A stretch of DNA of 64,000 nucleotides, from the NCBI GenBank assembly GCA_036925085.1, contig JAUPFP010000043.1, forward strand, positions 880,632-944,631, read 5' to 3'. Positions within the stretch are counted from its first letter, which is position 1, and each line of letters opens with the position of its first letter. Of the stretch, positions 12,637 through 24,300 are shown piece by piece. This DNA comes from Brachycybe producta. Its lineage: Eukaryota; Arthropoda; Diplopoda; Playtdesmida; Andrognathidae. A model generated the notes under the pieces. That model was not told the DNA's origin, did not search any database, and worked only from the letters and a program-made list of their open reading frames with translations. The position numbers and the translations under genes are program-made.

Positions 12637-15600
12637 ATGGACCAGAAGAAGAGCCCAAATAGGTAAATAAATTGAAAACAACAAACGTCGAAATGCGATT
12701 CAAGTGAACGAAAAAAAAAAAAAGTGGGTGGGGAGAGGAGGAGGAGGAGAATCCATTTTGTGACTTCTCATACTTAGGCTTAAACCCTCTCTAATGTCAC
12801 TTTTCAATCAAATTACACAAAATTACGCTTTTATTTATCTTTAAACACTTGCACACATTTAAATAAAGCTGTTTTGTGAGGTTTTGAAGCTAACAAATCG
12901 ATGGGTTCAACGTTCAAATCACATTTTAATGTTGAAAATACTTGTTTTGAAGCTAAATAAGCGATTCTGATTCACTTTTGAGTTGTTTTGAGGGTTTTAA
13001 AGGTATGAATATTGTGTTTTTTTCAGACGATCTAAACGGCAGTCCAAGCTGACCGAAGAAAGTCATTGGGACTGCAGCGTTTGCACTTATCGTAATTCGG
13101 CCGAAGCTTTCAAGTGTATGATGTGTGATGTGAGGAAAGGAACGTCTACTAGGTTTGTATTAAAGAGTTTTCCCTCCCTCTCTCTTTCTCTCTCTTTCTT
13201 TCTCTCTCTCTCTAGAGAGATGAGGAGAGATGAAAATCTGTTGGATTCTGAACGTCGATGTTTGATATTCTCGTTGTTTTAATCTTAGAAAACCAAGGAT
13301 AAACCCTCAATTGGTCGCTCAGCAAGTGGCGCAGCAATACACTCAGGTCGTACCTAAAGTCAAAAAGGAAAGTAGCGGTAAGTCGGAACTGGCGAACGTA
13401 AGCGGAACGAACGAGAAAGCAGCGACGAAATCGGAGAAGAAGAGTTCGTCTTCATCCGAAGGAAAATGCATAAGAAAAGCAAGGTTAGTATTCAAAAGCA
13501 ATGAAAGGTAAAAGTGTAGTAAATAAAACAACTAGAAAAGCGGATCTAAAGGAAGACGAGAACATTTATTTGTAGTTTTTTTTAGTTCGTTTATGAAGGA
13601 CTCGAAGAAAGAAAATTACAAACTTTGATTAGTTTGAGTTTTTTTCGAATCAGCTACAAGAAAAAAAGTTAAAGCGTGTTGGAATCTAGAACGTTAAACG
13701 AATGAGACGAGCCACGTTGGCGAAAAGTACAGAAATTGTCTGGGTTTACATATTGGAGACGTAACACGCTAACGATCGGGATGCGTTTTTAAAAATCGCA
13801 TTCATAAAAATATTTTTTGTTCGTTTATTCATTCACTCTAGTTTCTAACACACTTTCAATTTTTTTTAAAAAAATTGTTTCTGAAATGCTGTGTAATTAT
13901 TCATTCTAATGAAATGCCATCAAATAATTAAGGTGTGACCATTAAGTTTTTATTAGAGGTGGGGGACGAATACTAAATTTTCTCGAATCTGAATCCTAAA
14001 AGGTTCTCGAATCTCCCGAATTCTTCATCTAAGAATCCAATATTATTCATTAAGAAGATACAAATAAATGAAATAATATTAAATATTAAATTATTAATAA
14101 TAATAATAAACAGTGCGGCTTCACTCAGGGTCGCCGCAAGATGATGATATTGGTTATCCGGATACCACCACCGAAATTGCAATAATCGACCTTTTTTTGT
14201 TAGTCAGCGCTTCTATTGGATGTCAATGGAGTTAAAACTAATTTTACCTAATTTTTTAACAGTTTTTTTTTTTAAGGTTATGATTCGAAAGACGAAAAAA
14301 GCGCGAAGATTCGCGTTTTCAAATCTCAAATATTTTTCAAGATTCGAGAATTCGAATGTCCCATTCCTAGTTTTTAGTTATAAATCATGCTCTGTGGCCA
14401 CGCCTATTGAGTTGTACAGTGGGAAAAAAAAACCCTTAACGGAACAAATTTACCGGTACAACTATGTAGATTTTTAAAAGCATTTATTAAAACTCATTAT
14501 TTTTTTTTTTTTGAAACTTTCGGAATAAATTAAGCGAGGGAACCCTTTTTTGGTGACGATCAGTTTGGAAATAATCGTTTTACGACAGTTGTAAAACGAC
14601 GATTTTTGCTGTTATCGGCGTTTTGAAACTGTTATTAAATAATTATTTCTGAACAGATCGCCACAAAAAAGGGTTCACTTGCTTCATTTATTGATCAAGT
14701 TTCGAAAAAAATGATGAGTTTTGTAAAAAGAATGCTTTTGAAAACCTAAATACTTTTACCGGTAAATTCGCTCCTTTAACTTAGCCACATCCATAGACAT
14801 GTAAGGGCGTGGCCACGTGAATTCACGTAACTCCATCTAGTGGCATCATTTGTAATTAATTTTAATAAAAATCTGTTGATCACACCTTAAGAGGCTACAT
14901 CGCAAAATTACTTCGAAAAGTCTCCACAAAGAGAGCTAGCATCGTTTTTCTATCAAGCCCATAGATCTAATGTTAAAGAAAAAACGTTAATTTTTAAAAT
15001 AAACAGTCGCGGTGGCAATATGCTTATTTTTCATATTTAAAGTTGTCCAATATTAAGTTTTCAAAGTGCAATGTGCACCTTAAATGTATGCTGATCTAGT
15101 GATAGAATAACAAAAAATTGGTAAGTGCGGTTCTATTTTTAAAACATATTTCAAAATCGCGAATATTATAACTCTTATGTTAACCTCCATTGAGTACGCA
15201 CTCGTAAGCAAAAAATATTCATTACAATGCTCGTAAAAATAATTTTAAAAATCCCAAAAAAAAAATCAGCACATGTGCCAATGTGTTGACTTCACTGTGA
15301 TTTAATTGTGATTTTTTAAAATTATTTTTACTGGTATTTTAATGGATGTTTTTTTTTTACTTATTTGGGCATACTCAAAATAGTTAGAAATTCGCGATTT
15401 TGAAATAGTTTTTAAAAATAGAACCGCACTTACCAATTTTTTGTCATTCTATCACTCGATCAGCATATTTTTAAGGTGAACATTGCACTTTGAAAACTTA
15501 ATATTGGACAACTTTAAATATGAAAAATAAACATATTGCCGCAACTGTGTATTTTAAAAATTAACATTCTGTGTTTAACGTCGGGTCTATGGGCTCAATA

Positions 15601-16031
15601 GAAAAACGATGCCAGCGCTCGTTGTGGAAATTTCTTGAAGGAATTTTGCGATGTAGCCTCTTAAGTGAACAAAACTCCAAGTGCTGAAAATAACAGCAGA
15701 TTCAGCTTTATAATAATTGTTTATTGACTAGTTTCATGTGATTTGTTTTTTTTTTCCTCCTCCCCCATTTGTTCATTTTTTTTTTAATAAAATCTCCAAA
15801 AGACCAAAACTGAAGAACGTGGATCGTAGCAGTGCGGAACACAAAGCTGTTACGGTGAATAACGTGACCGTTATCATAACGGAGTTCCAGCCGAAAAGAC
15901 ATCCACCTTCGCTCGCCTCTTCTGAGAGTTCGATACACGGTGGAGGCGGAGGTAGTGGTACCGAGAACGGTAATCACAGCGATTCGACGAATCACAGCGG
16001 TGATTCGCATTCGGATGGACGCAGTTCTTGA
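12637..16031 (+). CDS. RYBP: RYBP/YAF2 Polycomb adaptor, 191 aa, four exons
   Basis: Homologue of RING1- and YY1-binding protein, a core subunit of non-canonical Polycomb repressive complex 1. In known family members the zinc finger binds ubiquitinated histone H2A and the C-terminal segment contacts RING1B/CBX. Coding exons are 12637-12662, 13027-13152, 13289-13483 and 15803-16031; the junctions give one frame of 192 codons. The N-terminus reads [17 protein letters not shown] RanBP2-type zinc finger follows (Cys 25, 28, 39, 42; [17 protein letters not shown]), then [18 protein letters not shown], which is near-identical to vertebrate RYBP. A Lys/Ser-rich linker leads to the RING1B-binding segment at about 116-144 ([14 protein letters not shown], then VTVIITEF). 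The tail is Gly/Ser/His rich. Intron 3 (2.3 kb) contains a hAT-like MITE and a piggyBac-type MITE. RYBP and YAF2 are vertebrate paralogues, so a single invertebrate gene is co-orthologous to both. Confidence 0.95.
13954..14369. mobile_element. hAT-like MITE, intact copy 2 ('GATTCG' family), in RYBP intron 3
   Basis: Begins TAGAGGTGGGGGACGAA and ends GTCCCATTCCTA. It is flanked by 'gtttttat' on the left and 'gtttttag' on the right, a 7/8 match fitting the 8-bp duplication of hAT elements. It contains the uninterrupted stretch 'gaaataatattaaatatt' that is split in the copy near 55-57 kb. Confidence 0.7.
14891..15660. mobile_element. piggyBac-type MITE with TTAA duplication, in RYBP intron 3
   Basis: A long palindrome of about 770 bp. 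The ends are GAGGCTACATCGCAAAAT and its inverted complement, and the inner arms match over several hundred bases. Perfect TTAA tetranucleotides flank it at 14887-14890 and 15661-15664, the hallmark of piggyBac insertion. There is no transposase frame, so it is non-autonomous. Confidence 0.8.
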
Positions 16032-18289
16032 AGTTCGGAGAGAGAGAGAAAAAAAAAAGAACGCGACTAAATGATTGACATTCTTAGATTAATAATGAAA
16101 AGTGAAACGAAGGAGAGAGAAAGAAAACTAGGTAAAGAGTGGAACGGACGAATGTTTGTAAACAAAAAATTTTAAGATAAAAAAAAGCACTGCCACCTGG
16201 TTTTTGTTCGATCGGTTTTTTTTTGGATTGATAATAATTTAGCATCTGTAAATTAGTTTGGTCTTTTCTATTTTCTTTTGTGTAAATGTGTAATGTAAGT
16301 CGTGTGTACGTAAGTGTTTTGTGGTTTTGTTTAAATCCTCGTAACAAGAGACAATTCCTCTTTAATGTCTCGCAGTGTGAGTGGTGAGTGTTATGTGCAA
16401 ATGATGAAAGGAGCTGTTTAACGTACGAAAAGAACAAGTGTTGCTGTTAGATGGTCGAAGATCGAGTCATTTTTTTTTTGTTTTGTTTTTGGCGTTTTGT
16501 ATGTGGAACTTTTTTATTAATATTATTATTATTATTTTATTTTGATGTAAAAAAAATAGTCGAAGAGGAGTTCGTAATTACTAATGAAGTATCTTCCCGT
16601 TAACAACTTTTTTTTAATAAGCGATAATGAAAAAAAAAAAAAAACTCCGCAGTTTTCTTGTCGTTAAAAACAAGTTTAAAGTTTTTAAAATAATATTATG
16701 TAAAAAAAATTAAAAAAGGCAAATGTAAATTGAAAAACAAATCACTCGTTGAGAGAGAGAGAGTGGCACTGGTAAACTAGAAATAACAGTGCCACCACCT
16801 CGTAATTTAAGCAAAAAAGAAAATTCAATTTTTTTACGTTTCCAACCGTTCTTGCTGCAGTTACATGCAATGTTTGGAACTTACGCTCTTAAAATTAAGC
16901 TAGTCTACGCAGTGTGGAGCAAAGTTGGTTAAGTTCAACAACTTCAAGAGAACTGCGATTCTTAAAATACAGCATTTCATAGCATATTTATATTGACTGT
17001 GCCTTGAACAGTTGTTATTCGATGTTTTCTCTCTCGATTCTCTTCCCCCCCCCCCCCCCCCAATAGTCGAATTATCTTAAGGTTTTGCTGGTTTTGCACA
17101 AAATTTATGAATGTGGTAGAAAAGTAGCCCTATTAAGATGATGATTGTTCAGCTAAATTAACCTTTTCTAAATAACAGTAGAGTCCCAATTATCCGAGCT
17201 AATTAATGTGGACAAAGAACAGCTCTGATACGGTCGAACTTGGTTAGCACGGAATTTCCGTGGAAGACAAAACCTGGCATCTAGAGCGACGTGCCAGGTC
17301 TTCAAATTTTTAAGAAACCAATTAGTACTACTGTACATATCCTCCTTTTTTTTTTTTGCAATTATACAAACGAATGGAAACTCTTTAAAGCGTCACTTAG
17401 CCTTTATTTTTTTACTTTGTGCCGAAAAAAAAGGCTAGCTCGGATAACATGGAACCCCGGATAATTGGGTCACGAATAATCGAGACTTCTACTGTAATTT
17501 CGGTTCGTTTGTTACGAAAATGACTGTTTTGGTTACGTCTTAAAATTGATTGTCGATGTTTTTCCCTCTTCAGTAATCGCTTCAAAGCAAACTCATGGAA
17601 CCCATTGTAATTTATATATATTTTTTTTTCTCTCCAAATGATACCAGTTTGTTGAAAAGTTTTTACTTTGGTGAAAATTACGAAACTTAAAATGAAAATT
17701 AAGTTTAAATTTTTTTTTAAAAATCTATATTCAAAATATTCGCTAATTTACATAGGGAAGAGTTTGGGATTGAAGAAAAAATTCCAGTGAACTGACGATG
17801 ATGGTGACTATGATTTCTTAAAAAAAAACTGCTTTTTATAATAATTGGTTTAAACTGTTAATGTGAAATAGACTTGAGTCATCGAGTAGAAGAGTGTTTA
17901 CAATATAATAAACGATTGTTTATTAGAAACAAGAATTTAGAAGTTGCATTCCAATAATTAGTTGTTCCACTCGGGGACATATCTGTTTCCTCAAGATTGT
18001 ACACGAAATATATTGAAAAAAGAGGCTGCCATTTTTTTTTAGAGAAAGAGAGAGTGACAAAAAAAATTGTTAAACCTTTTGAGAAAGTTAAGTAAAATGT
18101 TAATCTAATAATTATTGTGCCAGTAAAAAAAATTTAAAACTTCATACTTTAATAATTAAGAAAAAAAAACTTTGTTTATTTGTAAAATGCACTTCTAAAT
18201 TAAACATCATATTCAAAACACATTTTTTTTAAAAAAAAGACTACTTTTTTTAAAAAAAAAATAAATTGTTGGTGAAAAAACAAGTTCGT
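16032..18289. other. RYBP 3' UTR and RYBP-TRMU convergent intergenic region
   Basis: The DNA after the RYBP stop has no further exons. It probably includes a long 3' UTR, with a candidate AATAAA at 17907-17912. On the minus strand a candidate AATAAA for TRMU lies at 18175-18180 (read as tttatt on the plus strand), about 110 bp past its stop, so the two genes converge. A C-homopolymer sits near 17045-17062 and a pogo-type MITE at 17176-17494. Confidence 0.5.
17176..17494. mobile_element. pogo/Tigger-type MITE, copy 1
   Basis: The left end is CAGTAGAGTCCCAATTATCC and the right end is its near inverted complement finishing ..TCTACTG. This terminus type, CAGTAGAGTC plus a TTATCC motif, is characteristic of pogo/Tigger elements of the Tc1/mariner superfamily. 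A shared internal 'agctcggata' motif is also inverted. About 320 bp and non-coding. Confidence 0.8.
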
Positions 18290-21125
18290 TCAATACATTT
18301 GTTCGATTTGAATAATCTGTGCACTTCCAAGACAAACTTCGCCATCGTAAAACACCGAGTACTGTAACAAACAAAAAAGGTATTTTGTAGTTTTTTTTTT
18401 GTGTGTTTTAAGTTTCATTTCTCATTCTCAACTTTTTATTTTTTTACCTGTCCAGGTGTTAAGGCTCTTAATGGTCCATCGAGTAAGACGACTTTGAACT
18501 GATTGTCGTTGGTCGTCTTCTCCATACGGCACCTGACCAATGGATGTGTATGTTGAAACCGAAATTTGCATTCTATCGATTGGTTTTCTGTTAGTTTGTT
18601 GGGTGGTGAGCCATCGATCCAAAATGTGTTGTCCACTAAGAACTCTGTTGAATACAGAAACGGATGATCGTGTCCTTGAGCCTTTCAAATAAGACAACAT
18701 TTTAAATCGAGGGCTTTGTTACGGAAGAAACAAAATCATCAAATTCTGACAATCATAACATGTAATGATTATCTTATGACTGTTATCTTAGGCTGTATAT
18801 GTAAACATTATGAAAACTGGTAAATGAAGATTTAATATGTTTAAATTACAACAATGAGGTATATCCATCTTTACCCCGATATTGTCTATTATTTTAGAGA
18901 CCTGTTACCTACCACGAAAATATGTCCAGTTGCCACATCCTTTCTAGCTACGAAGTACGGTTTTGGAAAAGTTTGTAATCGACATCGCTGACCTATCGTC
19001 CATTGATGAATTCCTGTAAAACCAAACACAGTATAAGGTATGGATTCTTTTATCGTAATCTGCAGTACTTTGATTTGCCTCTATGATAACCAACTACTTG
19101 TCTCGTGTCAATGTCTATGAAGTCTCCCGGTCGGTCGTCGAGATATTCTCCGATGAACTTCTGAAAATTTCTCTGTCCTACAAAACAAATACCGGCACTA
19201 GCTTTCTTTCGAGCAACGGCCGTCAATTTGGCATCGTCTGCAAGCTGCCTCACTTCGGACTTTGACAGTTCTCCTAACGGAAAGAGACATCGACGTAAAC
19301 CGGATTGTGGAGACCTCGACAGGAAGAACGTCTGATCCTGAAATTGGTCTCGTGCCTGTAACAATTTAACGTTTTTGTTTTCCACGTATCGCTCCAAGTA
19401 GAGTCCGAAGCTAGTTCTTGCGTAATGTCCCGTTGCAATCGCATCGACATTAAGACGGTTTATGCAGTGGTTGTAGAATGCATCAAACTTGATGTAGCGG
19501 TTACACAATACATCAGGATTAGGTGTTAGACCTCTCGAGTATCCATTTAATAGTTCGCTGCAAACAAAAAATAGTTTAAATAAATATTTTTTTCTTCTTC
19601 TAAATAAATATAGCACAATTATACGGACGAAAATACGAGATTCCAGTATTCTTTAACAAAGTTTACTTCTACCAAAGGAATTCCAAGTTTTTTGCAAACC
19701 AAAAAACCGTCCTCGTAATCTCTGTCGGCAGAACAAATTCCATCTTCTTCGATCTGGTCCCAATTACGCATGAAAACACCAATCACGTCAAAACCTAAAT
19801 TATTTAATAAGTTTATTCAATTTCCTTGGCTGAATAGGTATTTTATTTTAATTTGTTCTACCCCACCACCCTGGATGGCTCCACTGCAGTGGCTAATGTT
19901 TAAGTTCTATAAATATTTTTGGAAAATTTGGATGCAAAAACGTCAAGCGAACATTTTTTTTAAACGTTACGAAAAAAATTCAAATTGTTTTCAAAACTAG
20001 AATGGTAGAAGGTTATGCTAAAAAGTTTTTTCATTTTTTAATATCTTAAAAAAATATATATATTATAGCAGTTTTATAGCTATTTTCTCCTTTTTCAAAC
20101 TGTCATAAATTGTTTATTTTTAAAGATATTCTCATGAAAAAACTTTTAGCATTATCACCAACTATTCTAGTTTCTAAAACACTCAATTTTTTCGTAATGT
20201 TTCTCGTGAAAAACGTAAATTTTTTTCAAAACTGCAGATGAGGGTAAGAGATTTTCTATAGAACACACACAGCCACTGCAGTGGCGCCATGGGGGGGGGG
20301 GAATAAAATTCTTATCTATTCAACCACCTTAAGATGAAAAATATATTCAGGGATTTAAATTTTAAATGTAAAGATTTTAGTATGCTTATTATCTGACAAC
20401 TTTGAAAGGACTTTGTCCCTAATCATACGGTCACAAAGGTTAATATATTCACAGCGCTTCCTAGCAGCTGAGCTAGATGAGCGCTTTCTTATTTTATTTT
20501 AGCGCTATGATGAATCATCAATTTAAAAAATAAGAAAAATGACCAAAACGGGGAATATGTCAAATCGTGACATTTCATCATATATTTGAAGCTATATATA
20601 CCTATTTATTTATGTTCAAATATGGCGTTTTCTGACTAACTGGTTATAATAATCGGACGCCATATTTGTTCACCCCTCTCTACTTCTGCGACTTAAGTCA
20701 CGCAAGCTTCAAACTTTAAGCGTAGCAAGTACGTTTGTGTCACATGTCCAATGACGTCGAATATTTTCCGAAACGCTCTTACATAGCCTAAATCACTGTG
20801 AAATTTATCAGCACTAGTTTCAATGTAAATAAGTCGCTGCCATGTTGTTCAATCGTGATGGCAATTTCGTTCAATTTTACGCAGTTATTAAACTCAAATC
20901 GTTTCATTTCGGATCGAATTTTAAGTTTAACTGTGAGGAGTTCGTCGTGGGACAATCATTCATAAGTTAAAAATGGAAAATACGCGAAAAGTTCGCGAAC
21001 GGCCTTTTGATCATCCTTATAGAGGACAACATATTGCCACATGTAATAATACCTTTGCGCAATAGTAACAACGCCGCAATACTGCTGTCGACTCCGCCGC
21101 TTATTCCGCAAGCGATTCGTCGCAT
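18290..21125 (-). CDS. TRMU: TRMU/MTU1, mitochondrial tRNA 2-thiouridylase, 374 aa, six exons
   Basis: MnmA/TRMU family enzyme that activates and thiolates U34 of mitochondrial tRNAs for Lys, Glu and Gln. Minus-strand coding exons are 21053-21125, 19629-19794, 19079-19557, 18913-19013, 18448-18681 and 18290-18361, giving 375 in-frame codons. The PP-loop ATP motif SGGVDSS is at residues 9-15. VIGVFMRNWD follows, then TPNPDVLC with the first catalytic Cys at 98, TGHY at 122-125 and DQTFFLS at 154-160. AGICFVG carries the second catalytic Cys at 204. The C-terminal beta-barrel reads KFRFQHTHPL and ends SVFYDGEVCLGSAQI. Intron 3 starts with GC rather than GT; this splice is required to give GYHRGIHQWTIGQR, which matches the family's GxHxG...TxGQR. 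Intron 2 holds a large palindromic repeat. No long targeting peptide is visible, as in short TRMU proteins. Confidence 0.95.
19835..20335. mobile_element. Large palindromic element in the TRMU intron region (variant GAAACTAG family)
   Basis: The outer arms include 'tggctccactgcagtggct' at the left and 'agccactgcagtggcgcca' at the right. The inner arms carry 'aactagaatggtag' and 'ctattctagtttctaaaaca'. The two halves are inverted copies over about 200 bp each, with 'aaacttttagcat' motifs. A related element occurs near 50.49-50.75 kb. Non-coding. Confidence 0.6.
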
Positions 21126-21305
21126 TTGAAACTGTTTTAGAAAAGAAAGAAAAAAAAAAACGCTGCCAAAAACCGATTTAACGCCGGCGAAACATAACGG
21201 CGGGAGAAAAGGAAAAGTTGTATAAAGATTTGTTGAGGGCGTGGAGGGTAAAGGCTAAAAGGGTGGAACGTAATAGGGAAGGGGAGGAGTTTAGGTGTTC
21301 AGCCA
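21126..21305. promoter_or_regulatory. Shared TRMU-MTMR14 divergent promoter region
   Basis: Only 180 bp separate the two divergent start codons. The interval is more GC-rich than its surroundings and contains 'aacggcgggag', an E2F/Sp-type GC motif. It has no TATA box at a suitable place for either gene. A bidirectional, housekeeping-style promoter is inferred from this geometry. The transcription start sites are not visible from sequence. Confidence 0.6.
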
Positions 21306-24300
21306 ATGGCGTGCGAGAGTCCGACTTTACGTCGTGGTGACACGCCTACAAAATGGCGTCACCCATCAGGTTGTGCCGATGCCAGTAGTGAATTAGAATT
21401 TCAACTGGAAGTCAGTTACGAGGAAGAATTAGAGAAAAAACTAGAAGTTAGCAATGAGACAATGCGCGAAATGGAAGAAATAACAAGCGATGATGTTCGT
21501 TTATTGTTGGAATACTTTGCAAAATCTTTATTTCGATCGAAAGGGGAGGATTCCAAGGTAAATTATGCGACTCGCGAAAACATTTCATGTCACGTTAATG
21601 CGGCCATATTGTGTCCTTTTGAAATCTTTGAATACGTATGGTAGTTTGGACAGATGAATTCCAATTTCTGTCGTGTTATCAGTGACTTGCATAAGAAAGA
21701 CATGATAGTATCTTGTTTTAGGTCTTATTGGATCATATTCTGCCGTTTTGTGTCAAATCGTAGTCTTGAACCTAAGAGAAGGACCACGTTGGACACAAAA
21801 TGGCCGCCTTTTTCGTTAAAAGTCAATGACCGTTCAAAAGACACATGGTTGAACGTATTTCATTCATGTTTGCGTTATAGTTGTTTTTATGCAAATTAAT
21901 CAACCTAACCCTTTCCTCTCTTAGTTATTTGTTGTTTATCAATAAAAAAAAGTTATCTGGTTCAATTATATTCCACTTCCCGATTGGATTTATCATTAGA
22001 AAGAAAAAGAAAATGTCGCAATCGGGTGTTGGCTTCGATTTGAAGTGTGGCTTGTTTTTGTTATTTTATTACAAGTTGAACTTTGACCTTTTGTGGTTTC
22101 TTATATTTTTTTTTTTTTGTAATGGCTTCTTGATATTTGCACAGTCATTTGTAGACAGCTTTAGAATTTCTTTGGCTCCGCCTTTTTATGACGTCAGACC
22201 AAGTTACAAACCAATTAGAAATTAAAAAGGGCGGAGCATGTGACATCAGACCCTAGACCAAACTAATTAGAAATTGATGACGCTCATGAAAGGGGCGGAG
22301 CGAAAGAAATTCTGCAGCTATCTTCACATGCCTGTGATAGTGACACAGGCAAGTGTGCTCAGCTCTAACTTTTCGGTTGCCCCCCCCCCCCGCCCCTTTT
22401 ATGAGGATCTGCAACTTCTAGTTGGTTTGTTATTGGGTGTGACGTCACATGCCCCGCCCTTTTTCCATTTCTAATTGGTTGATATAAAAGGGCGGGGCAA
22501 ACGACTTATTTTGCTGTGCTTACATGCCTGTATATTTACACAGAATTGCTTCCGCCGAAATATATGTAGTAACTTCATAGTAATGTTTACAATGCGAAAA
22601 TAATAACGCCAAATAAAACCTTTGTCCTCCTGTCAGATTCTTATTGAATGTTCCTTCTTGAACATAATGAAATTTAATCATTTTTGACCTATTTCGATCT
22701 AATAAAATTACATATTTTTTTTTTAATTGAAATTTAGGCAGACGAGATCAGTGAAACTTGTTTAAGATTGTTTTCAAGAGATTATCATTACTTTGTAAGT
22801 CGTTTTGTCCGGTTTTTTTCTTCTAATCTTATTCTGATGCAGGGTTGCAAAAACAAATCATGATTTTTTTTATTGATTTTAATCTGTTTTTTTTTTATAT
22901 TTAAATTAAGAAGTTAAAAAAAGCAATGATTTGAATTATTTTTTGTTGTTGAAACTATTAAATTTAAAATAATCAATGTGAATTTTATTTTTATAATAAC
23001 GTTTATTAAAAAGTTTAAAAAAATTTCTTTTGCCAATGTTCAAATATGAAAAATATATTCCTGTTATTATTTAAATAAAAAAAATGTGGTAATTCTTTTA
23101 ATTAGGAACGTTTACGTAGCAATTTGTGCAACATTTTCATCGTATTCCTCGCTTCTGGAGCAGTCTTAAGGGTGGATTTTCATAGGAGCGACTGCGACTG
23201 CAGTCTTACGCAACCGTAGTCGCGTTGTTCTGCGACTGGTGATCGTCAGTCGTGGGTTAACATCCCTAGTGTTTGCTTCGGATCGTTTTACTGCCACGAC
23301 GGCGACCATCCTGCTCTCCGAGCAGAATAGTCGCAGTCGCACAGTAGAGACGCCGGTTGCGCACTCTGGTCACCGTTCGCGTCAAATTAACGGCTTACAT
23401 ATAAAACTATTGAATCAAGTCGGTCGCAGTCGCTCATAGGGAATTCTACCTTTAGGTAGGCTTCACACGAACCGCGTTGTGGCGTTCCTTTCTGGTGTTT
23501 ACAAAGTGGTTGAAGCGGTTTGCTTCACATGGAGGACCACTTTTGAAAACAATGTCCTGCAGTCAGTTTGTTTCACTGATATATTTATATGACCTTACAT
23601 CATCACTGATAAACAGGCGGGTGGTCATTGTTTGTGGCAGGACGCAACCACTCATAGTCACTGTATCTCGTGTAAACACATGGACAACTTTGTGGCGTTA
23701 CAAAGTGGTTAGTGTGATGCTGTTCAGCTTAAGAGGCTAGCGTTTCCTAGTCAAAAGAATACCGAAAAAAGATTTTTTTTTTTAAAAATTAAATGAATGC
23801 AACTCTGCTTATATCAGAAGGATTGTTTATTTTTTTAACGAATGAAAACAATAATTATTTTACAGGAAATTGATAATCTTGGTGGTGAATTAACGACTCA
23901 ATATCCTTCGAAGTTGGTCGTTTTAGAGTACGAGAAAGCTTCGAATGCTCCTCCTCGAAAGTGAGTCTTCGAGAATCGTGCAGCTTCTTGCCTTTTACTG
24001 GTTTGCCTAACTCTTTGCGTTACTGTTACAGAGAAAAAGAACAGGATTCTCTTTATCAGAGTCTCTACGATGTCACAAAACTTAAAGATCTTTGTCAAAG
24101 AGCACGGTTAGCTCGATGTCGAGCTCGGTTTCCGGTGCCTGTTATCTTACTGGATGGCAGAGTATTTAAAAATGATAAATCCTCGGTTGGGACTGATCTC
24201 CATTTGTAATAATATTCGTCGTAATTTGTACTTTTCTTAGCATATTTGTCGTTCTGCAACTTTATCCGGTGGTCCCGAAATATACGGACGTTCGGGTTAC

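Noticed and set aside
18905..18915. Donor GTAG|GTAACA at the end of TRMU exon 4
   Set aside because: It shifts the frame of exon 5 away from GHDHPFLYSTEF. The donor four bases earlier restores the family alignment.
23239..23740. Two GC-richer open frames within MTMR14 intron 2
   Set aside because: The first is contained in a TTA-flanked inverted-repeat element and the second has no motif or splice support.
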